Counted from the first letter of the stretch, positions 48,559 to 56,723 are shown. The stretch: 64,000 nt of DNA from Planomonospora sp. ID82291 (GCF_015711645.1 NZ_JABTEX010000001.1:1922001-1986000), one strand, 5' to 3'. Numbers and translations: made by a program. Notes: generated by a model from the sequence alone, not told the origin.

Positions 48559-49070
48559 CTTACGCCGGATCCTACGGAAGGACAGCACCCGCAATCTTCT
48601 CGGCGATGACCATCACAGAGTCCCGACTGGTCTCGAAACCAGCGAGATCCGGCAAGATGCCGCTGTAGTCTGCGACATCGGCGAACGTGACGCCATGGAG
48701 GACAGGGATAAGGGTTGGCTTGTGAAGCAGTGCCCCTAGCTCACGTTCCGTCCAGAAGCGTCCGGCGAGATACGCGGGCGTAAGCAGAGCTATCCCTGCC
48801 TTGGCGCACCGCAGTCCTCGATCCATCTGAAGAGACTGGCTCTTTCCAGGCTGAATAGCGATCTCGTCGAACCACACAGCAACACCAAGATCTTCGAGAT
48901 GTCCCCGCAGCTCGCCTGCCACCTCATATCCGTCGATCCTTGCGTAACTCAGGAAGACGTCGTGCTCTCGTGCGTTCTGCGCCGAGATCGCTTCCTGCAC
49001 TCTGTCAGCTAGGTGCCGCTCTTCGAGCGTGTAGCGAACAGTGGGCCGTGATTCCGCCGCTCGCAATCGA

Positions 49071-50551
49071 GGCTCTTCGAACTTAGCCGGGGTCTGAACA
49101 CTCACCGGGCCGTTCGGGGCTGAGATCGCCTCTTGAGGGAGCCCGCGGCTCTCCTTGATCATTCCTGTTGTCTAGGCAAGAACGACAACAGAAGAGCCGC
49201 GAGCATGGTCAACGATACGACCCGGCTGCTGGGCCTGGAGGGCCTGGCCGTCGTCGACGTCATCACAGCAGGTCAGGACGGGAACGAGTGCGGACAGGGG
49301 CCGATCGTGCATCTGGTCACCGCCGACGAGACCGCCCGGGCCTGCCCCGAGTGCGGGACGCCGGCGGCCCGGGTCAAGGAGTGGGTGACCACCCGCCCAC
49401 GTGATCTGCCGGTCGCGGGCCGCCGCTGTGACCTGCGCTGGCGTAAACGCCGCTGGTACTGCGACGAGTCGGCCTGCCCGCGAGGGACGTTCACCGAGCA
49501 CGTCGCCCAGGTCCCGGCCCGGGCCCGGCTGACGGCGCGATTACGCCAGGCCACCGGGGCGGCGGTCGCCGACGGAGGGAGGACGATCGTGCAGTCGGCT
49601 CGCGACCATGGCGTGTCCTGGCCGGTGGCCTGGGCGGCGTTCACCGCGCACGCCGCCCGCGTCCTGCCCGATCAGCCTGCCCCCGTCACGGTGCTGGGGA
49701 TCGACGAGATCCGCCGTGGCCGGCCCCGCTGGAGCTGGGAGGAGACCACCGGCACCTGGCAGACCGTCGTGGACCGCTGGCATGTCGGCTTCGTCGACAT
49801 CTCCGGCGGGCAAGGGCTGCTGGGCCAGGTCGAAGGCCGTACCAGCGCCGCCGTCACCGGCTGGCTCGGCGAGCGTAGCCAGGCCTGGCGCGATGGCGTG
49901 GCCTTCGTCGCGATCGACATGTGCACCATCTTCAAGTCCGCGGTCCGGGCGGTGTTACCGCAGGCCAGGCTGGTGATCGATCACTTTCATATCGTGCAGC
50001 TGGCCAACGCCGCGGTCACCGAGGTCCGCCGCCGCGTCACCGTTCAGGTGCGGGGCCGGCGCGGGCGCAAGGGCAACCGGGAATGGGAGCTGCGCAACCG
50101 GCTGACCCGCTCGGCCGCCCGGATGCACGGCTCGCAGCTTGATCCGATGGTCGATGACCTGATGGCGCTGCCGAAGCGGATCGGTGTGCCGATCCTGGCC
50201 GCGTGGAACGCCAAGGAAGACCTGCTCGACCTGCTCGCGCTGGCCCGCACGCACCCCGATCGCGCGGTCATCGCCGAGCGGCTGTTTCGCTTCTACGACC
50301 GATGCGCGGCCTCCGGCCTGTCCGAGCTCCACCGCTTGGCGAGCACGGTCGAGACCTGGTGGCCCGAGATCCTCGCGTTCATCCAGACCGGCGTCACCAA
50401 CGCCGGCTCCGAGGGCACCAACCGAGTGATCAAGACGGTCGCCCGAGACGCCTACGGTTTCCGCAATCCCGAAAACCAGCGTCTACGCACCCGCTGCGCC
50501 ACTACCCGACGAGGTCGCGGATGCCTCAACCCCGCTTAACTTCGAAGAGCC
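49071..50551 (+). mobile_element. ISL3-family insertion sequence (1481 bp)
   Basis: Terminal inverted repeats begin GGCTCTTCGAA and match at 20 of 23 positions. The element is flanked by the 8-bp direct duplication GCAATCGA (49063-49070 and 50552-50559), as expected for ISL3. It carries one transposase gene in opposite orientation to the interrupted host gene. The intact duplication indicates a simple, probably recent insertion. Confidence 0.95.
49205..50539 (+). CDS. ISL3-family transposase
   Basis: The 444-residue protein starts at the ATG at 49205 (MVNDTTRLLGLEGLAVVDVI). It has the N-terminal zinc-finger region (CPECGTPAARVKEW, then RRCDLRWRKRRWYC), an HTH around residues 105-150 and the DDE domain: GIDEIRRGRP, DMCTIFKSAVRAVLPQARLV with the VIDHFHIVQLAN motif, and EGTNRVIKTVARDAYGFRNP. 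It ends at the usual ATTRRGRG motif close to the right terminal repeat. Intact. Confidence 0.94.
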   Translation: MVNDTTRLLGLEGLAVVDVITAGQDGNECGQGPIVHLVTADETARACPECGTPAARVKEWVTTRPRDLPVAGRRCDLRWRKRRWYCDESACPRGTFTEHVAQVPARARLTARLRQATGAAVADGGRTIVQSARDHGVSWPVAWAAFTAHAARVLPDQPAPVTVLGIDEIRRGRPRWSWEETTGTWQTVVDRWHVGFVDISGGQGLLGQVEGRTSAAVTGWLGERSQAWRDGVAFVAIDMCTIFKSAVRAVLPQARLVIDHFHIVQLANAAVTEVRRRVTVQVRGRRGRKGNREWELRNRLTRSAARMHGSQLDPMVDDLMALPKRIGVPILAAWNAKEDLLDLLALARTHPDRAVIAERLFRFYDRCAASGLSELHRLASTVETWWPEILAFIQTGVTNAGSEGTNRVIKTVARDAYGFRNPENQRLRTRCATTRRGRGCLNPA

Positions 50552-50948
50552 GCAATCGAGCAGTGAGCTGATTGAAGGTTTGTTGGTTTTTGCGGTTAAC
50601 CTCATCCACCTGCCGGTTGTGGGCAGCAATCACCCTGCGATTGTTCTGCTCCACCTTCCGGTTGTATTGATCGACTTCACGCTTCATCTTCGTTTGAGCG
50701 CGCTTGACCTGGCGATTGTGCTCCTGCTGGGCTTTCCGTAGGGCTGCCCTCAGTGCGGCTGCACTGACTTCCTTTGCCATCTGTCCCCTCCTGTCGCTTT
50801 CATCCCCCTTGCAACAGTGGCGGTACAAAGATAGAGGGAGGTACCGACAAAAAGCTCTGCGGTGGTGAGCCCGATGCTGACGGATCTCACCGGGAGAAGC
50901 GAGGGGAGTTGTGGCCGTTGCTGTACTTTGCAGCTGTACAAGATCGAA

Positions 50949-50980
50949 AAGGCCGCTTCCCGATCATGGGATGCGGCCTT
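50949..50980. terminator. Hairpin beyond the displaced tRNA-Ala 3' end
   Basis: Arms AAGGCCGC and GCGGCCTT flank a 16-base loop. It lies 8 bases below the 45-bp att repeat, on the chromosome side. It was probably the terminator of tRNA-Ala before the integrative element displaced the tRNA's 3' flank. The 160 bases from here to 50780 show no gene. Confidence 0.7.
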
Positions 50981-50988
50981 CGACATGC

Positions 50989-51033
50989 GGTGGAGCCTAG
51001 GAGATTCGAACTCCTGACATCCTGCTTGCAAAG
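50989..51033 (-). repeat. attL: displaced 3' part of tRNA-Ala
   Basis: These 45 bases are identical to 62077-62121 and include the T arm, variable loop and part of the anticodon stem of tRNA-Ala, through the encoded CC of CCA. Sequence past 51033 no longer matches a tRNA, so this copy is not functional. Confidence 0.95.
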
Positions 51034-51126
51034 ACGCATGCCGATCTTGCTCGACCTGCGAAGACGCAGCTCACGGCACTGATCGCGTTCCCCGTGACTC
51101 CCCGCTGTTCCCCCTGGTTTCCCGCC

Positions 51127-51149
51127 CCATCGGGCACGCGACGGGCACG
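51127..51149 (+). repeat. Candidate integrase arm site, left
   Basis: CCATCGGGCACGCGACGGGC plus ACG, containing two GGGCACG direct repeats. It matches 61973-61995 at 22 of 23 bases. It lies 93 bases inside the left att core; the right copy lies 81 bases inside the right core, giving a near-symmetric attP. Confidence 0.6.
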
Positions 51150-51186
51150 CCCCTGAGACCCATGCGCGGACGCGCACACCCCGCCC

Positions 51187-51341
51187 GCCTGATCGTCCCG
51201 TCTGCCGTCGACCCGCCCGAAGGGGAAGCGGGCCGGGGGCACGGGGCCAAGGTGGAGCGCCCCACCGGACGAATGACCTTGGCCCCGTGCCCCCGGTCTG
51301 CTCGGCTTGTCCCGGGTCGATGGCAGACGGGATGATCAGGC
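51187..51341. repeat. 155-bp nested near-palindrome
   Basis: Outer arms 51187-51215 and 51313-51341 are complementary at 27 of 29 positions. Inner arms 51233-51253 and 51276-51296 are perfect over 21 bases (core CGGGGGCACGGGGCCAAGGT). It lies in a 440-base gene-free stretch next to attL. A replication or transfer origin, or a very strong terminator, are both possible. Confidence 0.85.
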
Positions 51342-51475
51342 CCCTACCTCAGCCACCTACGGACCGCAGGCAGAAGCTCACAATCATCCCGGAGCCGGAG
51401 CGCCCCCGCCGGAGGCTCTCAGCCTTGTTGTGGACCCCGCCCTGTTGTGCCCGACCAAGTGTGGTCGCACAAGGT

Positions 51476-52075
51476 TCACGGTCTGCCTGGCTGGCGCAGC
51501 AAGATGGCTTTAGCCAGGTCGGTGGGTGTTCCGGTGCTGGTGTCTACCGTCATGTCGTACGGGACGCCATGGCTGTGGACCGTCTGAAGATGCCCGCGTG
51601 CCAGACCGGGTGGGTTGCGGCGCCCTATTTCTCGTTGCTCGGAGATTTCCAGAGGGCACATCACGCCTACGAGTAGGACATCGAGACCTGCCAGGGCTTT
51701 CATCCATATTGGCAGCAGGTCTGGGGTCAGCAGCATTTCGTCGATGACGACGTTGTCGCCGCCATGTGCGAAGGATGCCGCGGCAGTGCAGGCCGAATGG
51801 AGCATGCGGCGGCCGACCGGGCCGTAGCGGATGACCACTTGAGGGTGACCGTCCTCGTCCTGGGTGGTGTGGTCGTACCAGAAGCCGGATCGGCTGAGCG
51901 GGCCGTCGCGTCCTCCGCCCCAGTTCGGGGGGACGAGGCTGAACAGGGTGTCGATTCCCCAGCGGACGAAGGGGGTGTCGCTCTCGTCTTGGATGGCCTG
52001 GGCCAGAGTGGTTTTGCCGGCGCTCGATGTCCCGTTGAGGAAGATGACGCGGCCTCCGGGTCCAACGTGTGACAT
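51476..52075 (-). CDS. Chloramphenicol phosphotransferase-like P-loop kinase
   Basis: The 199-residue protein has a Walker A motif in FLNGTSSAGKTTLAQAIQDE near the N-terminus, then GIDTLFSLVPP, VIDEMLLTP and GVMCPLEISEQREIGRRNPP, the pattern of the chloramphenicol-3-O-phosphotransferase (CPT) family. Small-molecule kinase activity is likely; the substrate need not be chloramphenicol. I used the ATG at 52075; a GTG at 52084 is in frame. It is cargo of the integrative element. Confidence 0.8.
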   Translation of the reverse strand: MSHVGPGGRVIFLNGTSSAGKTTLAQAIQDESDTPFVRWGIDTLFSLVPPNWGGGRDGPLSRSGFWYDHTTQDEDGHPQVVIRYGPVGRRMLHSACTAAASFAHGGDNVVIDEMLLTPDLLPIWMKALAGLDVLLVGVMCPLEISEQREIGRRNPPGLARGHLQTVHSHGVPYDMTVDTSTGTPTDLAKAILLRQPGRP

Positions 52076-52120
52076 GCCAGCCACTGTATTGCGGCTGATC
52101 TACTAGGGTGCGGTGTGCTT

Positions 52121-52201
52121 GCGCGGCCCGAGTGGTGGGCGCGCGCGAGAACGGCCCCCAGGCCGCACGCGCAGCGTGCGGCCCGCAAGCTCGGGCCGCG
52201 C
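52121..52201. repeat. Nested inverted repeats upstream of the CPT-like gene
   Basis: Outer 12-base arms GCGCGGCCCGAG (52121) and its complement (52190-52201) enclose a second hairpin GGCCGCACGC-GCA-GCGTGCGGCC (52161-52183). The block is strongly structured as single-stranded DNA or RNA. There is no gene in it; it lies between the CPT-like gene start and a truncated gene. Confidence 0.6.
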
Positions 52202-52277
52202 GGCGGCGCGGAGCGCCGCCCTTGATCCATACAAGAACAATTCGGCAACGCCGCTGCGTTTGGCGGTGGGCCCTCGC

Positions 52278-52651
52278 TCAAGCTTCCGGGCCTGGCAGCA
52301 GTGAATGAGGGCGGTCTACCAGTTCATGGTCCAGACGGACGCCACTCTCCGCCTCGATCACGGCTAGACACACTGCGGTGATGTCCACCTCCGCCTCTGC
52401 CTCCTCGCTGTCGTAGCCCTTCAGGAAGAGTTCGGTATAGGCACTCAGCGGGCCGAGATGATCCGTCCAGTGGGTGAAGGGGATCCAGCCCGGCTCGGGA
52501 TGCTCAAGAAACCCCTCGGCGTTTCCGTAGCGGGCGTACATGACGGTGTTGCCCTCGATGTCGAACGATAGACGCCAGTGCCGGAACCCGTCACCGGCGA
52601 GTCGATCGGTCACCTCCGAGGGCTCTTCTCCCATGTCGATCCAGGCCAGAG
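52278..52651 (-). pseudogene. Hypothetical protein, 5' truncated by IS3 copy B
   Basis: About 124 codons of a minus-strand gene remain, from LAWIDMGEEPSEVTDRLAGD to LVDRPHSLLPGPEA and a stop. The frame runs upstream into the left end of IS3 copy B, where it loses sense. I do not recognise the family; Trp/Tyr-rich segments such as PEPGWIPFTHWTDHLGP suggest a small globular protein. Its N-terminal part is not on the other side of the IS. Confidence 0.55.
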
Positions 52652-52694
52652 TGAACCGCCCCGGGTTTGATGGAGACATCGAACACCCGGAAGG

Positions 52695-53021
52695 ATGCCG
52701 ATCATGGCTGCTCCCCGTAAGTACCCCGACGAGTTGCGCGAACGCGCGACCCGGCTGGCCGTCGAGGCCCGCAAGAACCCCGCGGCACGCGACGGCGCGA
52801 TCCGGCGCATCGCCGATCAGCTCGATGTCCACCCCGAGGCCCTGCGGACCTGGGTCAAGCGGGCCGAGACCGACGAGGGCCTACGGCCCGGGACCACCAG
52901 CCAGGACGCGGCCCGGATCGCCGAACTGGAGCGCGAGGTGAAGGAGCTGAGGCGGGCAAACGCGATCTTGAAGTCCGCGTCGGCTTTCTTCGCGGCGGAG
53001 CTGGACCGTCCACTGCGATGA
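52695..53021 (+). CDS. IS3-family transposase OrfA (copy B)
   Basis: The 108-residue product is identical to OrfA of copy A: a helix-turn-helix DNA-binding domain then a leucine-zipper-like helix. It overlaps orfB by ATGA. Confidence 0.9.
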   Translation: MPIMAAPRKYPDELRERATRLAVEARKNPAARDGAIRRIADQLDVHPEALRTWVKRAETDEGLRPGTTSQDAARIAELEREVKELRRANAILKSASAFFAAELDRPLR

Positions 53022-53938
53022 AGGTCGCCTACATCGAGCAGCACAAGGAGAGGTTCGGCGTCCAGCCGATCTGCGAGGCGTTGAAGGACACCGACGCCGA
53101 GATCGCGCCGAGCACCTACTACGCCGCCGCCTCGCGCCCGCCCTCGGCCCGTGCCCTGCGCGATGAGGAGCTGACCGAGGAGATCACCATGATCCACGCG
53201 GGCAACTACGGCGTCTACGGGGCCAGGAAGATCCACGCGGCGCTCTTGAGAAGCGGCCGCGTGGTGGCCCGCTGCACCGTGGAACGCCTCATGCGCGCCG
53301 CCGGCCTGCGCGGGGTGATCCGGGCCAAAGGCCCGCGCACCACCCGCCCCGCCCCCGAAACCGACCGGCCCGCCGACCTGGTCGAGCGGCGGTTCACCGC
53401 GACCGCGCCGAACCAGCTGTGGGTGGCCGACATCACCTACATCCGCACCTTCTCCGGCTGGGTCTACGCCGCCTTCGTCATCGACGTCTTCTCCCGCACG
53501 GTCGTCGGCTGGCAGGTCGCCACCTCCCTCTACACCGATCTGGCCCTGGACGCCCTGGAGATGGCCCTATGGAAGCGCCGGCACACCGGCGGCGACCTGT
53601 CCGGTCTGGTCCACCACTCCGACCGCGGGGTGCAATACCGAGCCGTCCGCTACACCGACCGCCTCGCCGAGGCCGACGCGGTCGCCTCCGTCGGCTCCCG
53701 GGGCGACTCCTACGACAACGCCCTGGCCGAGGCGTTCAACAGCCTGTTCAAGGCCGAACTGATCCGCAACAAGGGCCCATGGACCGGCATCAACGACGTC
53801 GAGATCGCCGTCGCCGAGTACATCGACTGGTTCAACCAGCGCCGCCTCCACGGCGAGCTCGGCCACGTTCCACCCGCCGAGTTCGAAGCTCTCCACGCGA
53901 CAACCACTGCACCACAAGCACCCCTGAAAACCAGCTAA
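53018..53938 (+). CDS. IS3-family transposase OrfB, DDE integrase (copy B)
   Basis: The 306-residue product differs from copy A by one residue that I can see (Val for Ala in LLRSGRVVARC). All DDE motifs are intact (LWVADITYI, HHSDRGVQY, SYDNALAEAF), so both copies may be active. Confidence 0.92.
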   Translation: MKVAYIEQHKERFGVQPICEALKDTDAEIAPSTYYAAASRPPSARALRDEELTEEITMIHAGNYGVYGARKIHAALLRSGRVVARCTVERLMRAAGLRGVIRAKGPRTTRPAPETDRPADLVERRFTATAPNQLWVADITYIRTFSGWVYAAFVIDVFSRTVVGWQVATSLYTDLALDALEMALWKRRHTGGDLSGLVHHSDRGVQYRAVRYTDRLAEADAVASVGSRGDSYDNALAEAFNSLFKAELIRNKGPWTGINDVEIAVAEYIDWFNQRRLHGELGHVPPAEFEALHATTTAPQAPLKTS

Positions 53939-53968
53939 CCCACTCTCCACGAAACCCGGGGCTTGACA

Positions 53969-54720
53969 GACAGCAGTTCCGGGCTGGCCTGGGACAGGTC
54001 TGATTGGAGGAGTCCGGCGGCGTCGTTGGTCAGTTGGGAGGCGGCGTCGTAGCGGCCGTTGGAGAGCAGGGCGTGGGTGACCGAGCGCAGGAGTGAGGCG
54101 ACCACGATCTGATCGCCGGAGTTCTGGGCGTAGGTCAGACCGCGTTCGGCGGCGATCCACGCGAGGTCGGTCTCCCCGACCTTGACGAGGATGGTGGCGG
54201 CTGCGTGGTAGGTCTGGCCCAGCAGGCTGAGCGCCTGAGTGTGCTGGTCGCCCTGGTAGGCGCCGGCGGCGTGGTGGGCTTCGGCGAGCAGGGCCGGCAG
54301 GCGGCGGACCACGAGGCCGTACCGGGATGCCTGGTAGGCGTGCCAGACGTCGGCGATCTCGCTGCGCAGCTCGGTGAGGCTGGGCGGTTCGTGGGCCTGG
54401 GCGAGGGCGGCGAGTGGAGTGAGCTGGCGGTAATCGGTGATCGCCGCCCGCAGCGCCGGGACGGTGCGGTCTCCGCTGTCGGGGCTCCAGTCGAGTAGGG
54501 ACGGCTCGGCAAGGAGGTCGCCGAGAGCGACGTCCAGGGCGACCGCCAGAGATTTGATGACCGACAGGCGGTCGAGATCGATCCGGTCGTTTTCGACTTT
54601 GCTGAGCCAGTCGACCGTGCGGCCGACAAGGCCGGCCAGGACTTCCTGTGACATTCCGCGTCGTCGGCGATACCACGCCACGCGTTCCCCGATGGTCAGG
54701 TGATCCGTCATGCCTCGCAT
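53969..54720 (-). pseudogene. XRE-family regulator, 3' truncated by IS3 copy B
   Basis: From an ATG at 54720 (GAGG upstream; another ATG at 54711) the frame encodes an N-terminal helix-turn-helix (IGERVAWYRRRRGMSQEVLA, GLVGRTVDWLSKVEND) and a TPR-like helical region. After about 250 codons it meets the IS and ends nine codons inside it. Relatives with this layout are around 400 residues, so roughly the last third is missing. It is divergent from the small-gene operon of the integrative element and may once have regulated it. Confidence 0.75.
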
Positions 54721-54840
54721 ACCGGTCAGCCTCGCATGGATAACCCGGGGACCCCGGAATTCTTTTCCGGGGCGGAGCGGCCACTGCTTCCTAGTGTCTC
54801 GGCATACCGAGAAAACGTCCATGACGACGGAGGAAAAGGA

Positions 54841-55023
54841 GTGGACACGACGGGCACACGCGAGACCGGCCAGGAGGGCTGCTGCTCGGCCTGCCGGGGC
54901 AAGGGGTGGCGATATGCGCAGGTGAGCGCGGCCTACGGCGCGCAGGCCATCGACGGCCGACGCGCGAGGAGAACGCGGAGCGATTGCTTCGACTGCGCCG
55001 GAACCGGACGGCAGGGAACATGA
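54841..55023 (+). CDS. Small protein with two CxxCxGxG-like motifs
   Basis: A GTG at 54841 follows GGAGGAAAAGGA. The 60-residue product has CCSACRGKGWRYAQ and DCFDCAGTGR, a pair of DnaJ-type CxxCxGxG motifs able to bind one zinc. No DnaJ domain is present. It starts a coupled run of small element genes; its stop overlaps the next start (ATGA). Function unknown. Confidence 0.65.
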   Translation: MDTTGTRETGQEGCCSACRGKGWRYAQVSAAYGAQAIDGRRARRTRSDCFDCAGTGRQGT

Positions 55024-55433
55024 CAGACAAACTTGTTTGGTGGCGACCGGCTGAACCTACGACTGGCGATCCTTCATATGCCGCCGCGCGCCTCGCCGAG
55101 GAACTGCGCAATCTGGGAATGCCCGCCGATATTCACTGCGGTGTCGGAGTCGCATTGGTTTCGGTCTGGATCGACCTGGTCGTCTGGACGAACGGGGTCT
55201 CGTATCACTGGTGGTCGGGGAACACCTCGGCACGCGGGCGCCGGCTTTATGCCTTCAGCCCGGTGAGTGATCCGCTGACGGCCGCTCGCCGGGTCGCCGT
55301 CCGGTATGCGGAGCTGCGTGGTGCTCATCCATCGTCGAAGCTGGTCGAAGAGGTCCAATGCGTGCTCCCGGATGATCGTCGGCCGGTCGACCTGCGCAGG
55401 CAGCGTCTCGCCGCGCCTGCGCAGCCGAGGTGA
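55020..55433 (+). CDS. Hypothetical element protein
   Basis: The 137-residue product (MTDKLVWWRPAEPTTGDPSY) is coupled to the gene upstream by ATGA and to the next by GTGA. It is Trp-rich in the middle (VSVWIDLVVWTNGVSYHWWS) with a basic C-terminus. It resembles small proteins common in actinomycete regulatory loci and AICEs, without a defined role. No membrane or signal segment. Confidence 0.65.
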   Translation: MTDKLVWWRPAEPTTGDPSYAAARLAEELRNLGMPADIHCGVGVALVSVWIDLVVWTNGVSYHWWSGNTSARGRRLYAFSPVSDPLTAARRVAVRYAELRGAHPSSKLVEEVQCVLPDDRRPVDLRRQRLAAPAQPR

Positions 55434-55717
55434 TCGGCGTGACCGTCAACGAGCTGAACGCCGTCTACGGCAGGCGGTGGAGGATCTCGGCGGCTTTGGG
55501 AGGCGGGTGGTACGCGGTGCGCCGAGATGACCTGTCCCAGGAGAGCATGCGCCGCGGGCTGTCCTACGTGCGGTGCGGCCGGACCCTGGAGGAGTTGGCC
55601 GGCCGTCTGGCGGCCGAGAAGCGCATCGAAGAGCAGTGGCGGACGGTCAGCGTGCCGGGCGAGGTGCTTGACCTGGCTGCCGACGATCCGCCGGAGCAGG
55701 CGCGGCAGCGAGGTTGA
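55430..55717 (+). CDS. Hypothetical element protein
   Basis: A 95-residue product from a GTG that overlaps the previous stop (an internal GTG at 55439 is the alternative). It starts MIGVTVNELNAVYGRRWRIS and has GGGWYAVRRDDLSQESMRRG and a helical, charged C-terminus. I do not recognise the family. It is the third gene of the small coupled operon. The 183 bases after it hold the GntR gene's promoter region. Confidence 0.6.
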   Translation: MIGVTVNELNAVYGRRWRISAALGGGWYAVRRDDLSQESMRRGLSYVRCGRTLEELAGRLAAEKRIEEQWRTVSVPGEVLDLAADDPPEQARQRG

Positions 55718-55860
55718 CCGCTGCGGGCGTGCGTCCGACGCCCCGGTGTGTCCTTCGCCTCCGCGTCCCTGGCCCGGTAAGCCTGCCCTCCCACACCTAG
55801 GCTTGCCGGGCCTTCCACGTTCAGGCGAAGGGTGGAAGATCCGGACCCTGATGCTACGCT

Positions 55861-55880
55861 CAACCTGATAGAACATGTTA
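55861..55880. promoter_or_regulatory. Operator-like site in front of the GntR gene
   Basis: CAACCTGATAGAACATGTTA matches the palindrome at 56704-56723 at 16 of 20 positions and lies 20 bases before the GntR start. It is a plausible autoregulatory site. Confidence 0.6.
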
Positions 55881-55900
55881 AAGCTGGTAAGGCGGTTGTA

Positions 55901-56635
55901 ATGGCAGCTCCACGCGGGGACGGCCTCAAGTACGAGCGGGTGCTGAACGCTCTGCGGTCACGCATCGCGGACGGGACCTATCCGCCGGGGATGATGCTGC
56001 CCTCCCAGAGCCAGCTTGTCGCCGAGTTCGACGTGTCGCGGCCGACGGTGATCGAGGCACTGCGGCTACTCCGCCAAGAAGGCCTGATCGAGTCCCAGAC
56101 CGGGCGCGGTTCGTTCGTGCGCGGGAAGGTGCCCGCGCTGAATCTGGAGCGCGCATACCCGGGTCAGCGTCTTCTCGATCTGGCCGAATCGGAGTCCTCG
56201 GCCGAACTGCTGCAAGCCGGCATCATCGTCGCCCCTGTCCGGGTCACCACCCTGCTTGAGCTACCCGCCGGGTCCAAGGCTTTCCTGCGGCAGTACGTCC
56301 TCAGCGACGAGGACGGTCCCATAGAGCTGGTGTCGGCGTGGTTCCCCATCGACCTGGTCACCGGGACCAAACTGACTTCCCCTGAACCGATGAACGAGGG
56401 AATCCGGCGCCATCTGTACGGCCGCAAGCGGCTGCGGCTGGACTACGCCATGGAGCGCACCCTCGCGCGTTCGGCCACGGCGGAGGAGGCGCACGCCCTG
56501 AAGATGCCGGCCGGTGCGCCCGTGCTGAATCTCGTGGTGACCGGCCACGATGCCGACGGCAAGGCGCTCCAGCTCGTCGACGCGGTCCTTCCCGGGGATC
56601 GTCACGAGCTGCGTGACGCCTACCCCCTGACCTGA
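55901..56635 (+). CDS. GntR/HutC-family regulator of the integrative element (KorSA-like)
   Basis: The ATG at 55901 gives 244 residues. The winged helix (1-70: LRSRIADGTYPPGMMLPSQS, VAEFDVSRPTVIEALRLLRQ, EGLIESQTGRGSFV) is followed by a UTRA ligand-binding domain (about 80-240) ending QLVDAVLPGDRHELRDAYPL. It is similar in type and position to KorSA of pSAM2, which represses transfer and replication genes. Matching 20-bp palindromes lie before its own start and on the promoter of the next operon. Confidence 0.9.
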   Translation: MAAPRGDGLKYERVLNALRSRIADGTYPPGMMLPSQSQLVAEFDVSRPTVIEALRLLRQEGLIESQTGRGSFVRGKVPALNLERAYPGQRLLDLAESESSAELLQAGIIVAPVRVTTLLELPAGSKAFLRQYVLSDEDGPIELVSAWFPIDLVTGTKLTSPEPMNEGIRRHLYGRKRLRLDYAMERTLARSATAEEAHALKMPAGAPVLNLVVTGHDADGKALQLVDAVLPGDRHELRDAYPLT

Positions 56636-56663
56636 CATCGCCTGACCGATCTCCTCTGGAATC

Positions 56664-56723
56664 CAACTTGACATGACAGGTTGGGCGACCTACCTTTATG
56701 GAGCAACCTGATAGGTCAGGTTG
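56664..56723 (+). promoter_or_regulatory. Consensus promoter flanked by two GntR operators
   Basis: A -35 TTGACA (56668-56673) and -10 TACCTT (56691-56696) are spaced by 17 bases. One 20-bp site, CAACTTGACATGACAGGTTG at 56664-56683, covers the -35. The second, CAACCTGATAGGTCAGGTTG at 56704-56723, is a palindrome with perfect 8-base arms just after the -10. Repressor bound at both would block the promoter of the replication/transfer operon. Confidence 0.8.

Larger units (their letters stand above)
48572..50780 (-). pseudogene. Coiled-coil/TIR-domain protein interrupted by ISL3 element
   Basis: The N-terminal part starts at an ATG at 50780 (GGAGGGGACAG upstream): MAKEVSAAALRAALRKAQQE, a basic coiled-coil helix to about residue 75. 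The C-terminal part, on the far side of the ISL3 element (49070-48572), encodes a TIR domain (HDVFLSYARIDGYEVAGELR, FDEIAIQPGKS, then RFWTEREL, whose W-x3-E glutamate matches the NADase catalytic Glu). Removing the element and one 8-bp duplication restores one uninterrupted frame of 720 bases (239 residues). TIR NADases are common in anti-phage defence. The gene is broken now, though the TIR part still has an open frame. Confidence 0.85.
52652..53968 (+). mobile_element. IS3-family insertion sequence, copy B (1317 bp)
   Basis: The same element as copy A at 5550-6866, in the same orientation, with only scattered single-base differences (for example GACCCGGCTGG versus GACCCGACTGG near the orfA start). 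It sits between two unrelated truncated genes and shows no target duplication (GAG left, GAC right). An adjacent deletion most likely removed the original flank. Confidence 0.92.

Noticed and set aside
50989-51033. Second tRNA-Ala gene
   Set aside because: Only the 3' 45 bases match; the D arm and 5' acceptor strand are missing, so it is an att remnant.
6867-52651. Idea that the truncated genes right of IS3 copy A and left of copy B are two halves of one gene
   Set aside because: Joining them gives no consistent target duplication and the reading frames do not meet cleanly; the sequences show no shared domain.
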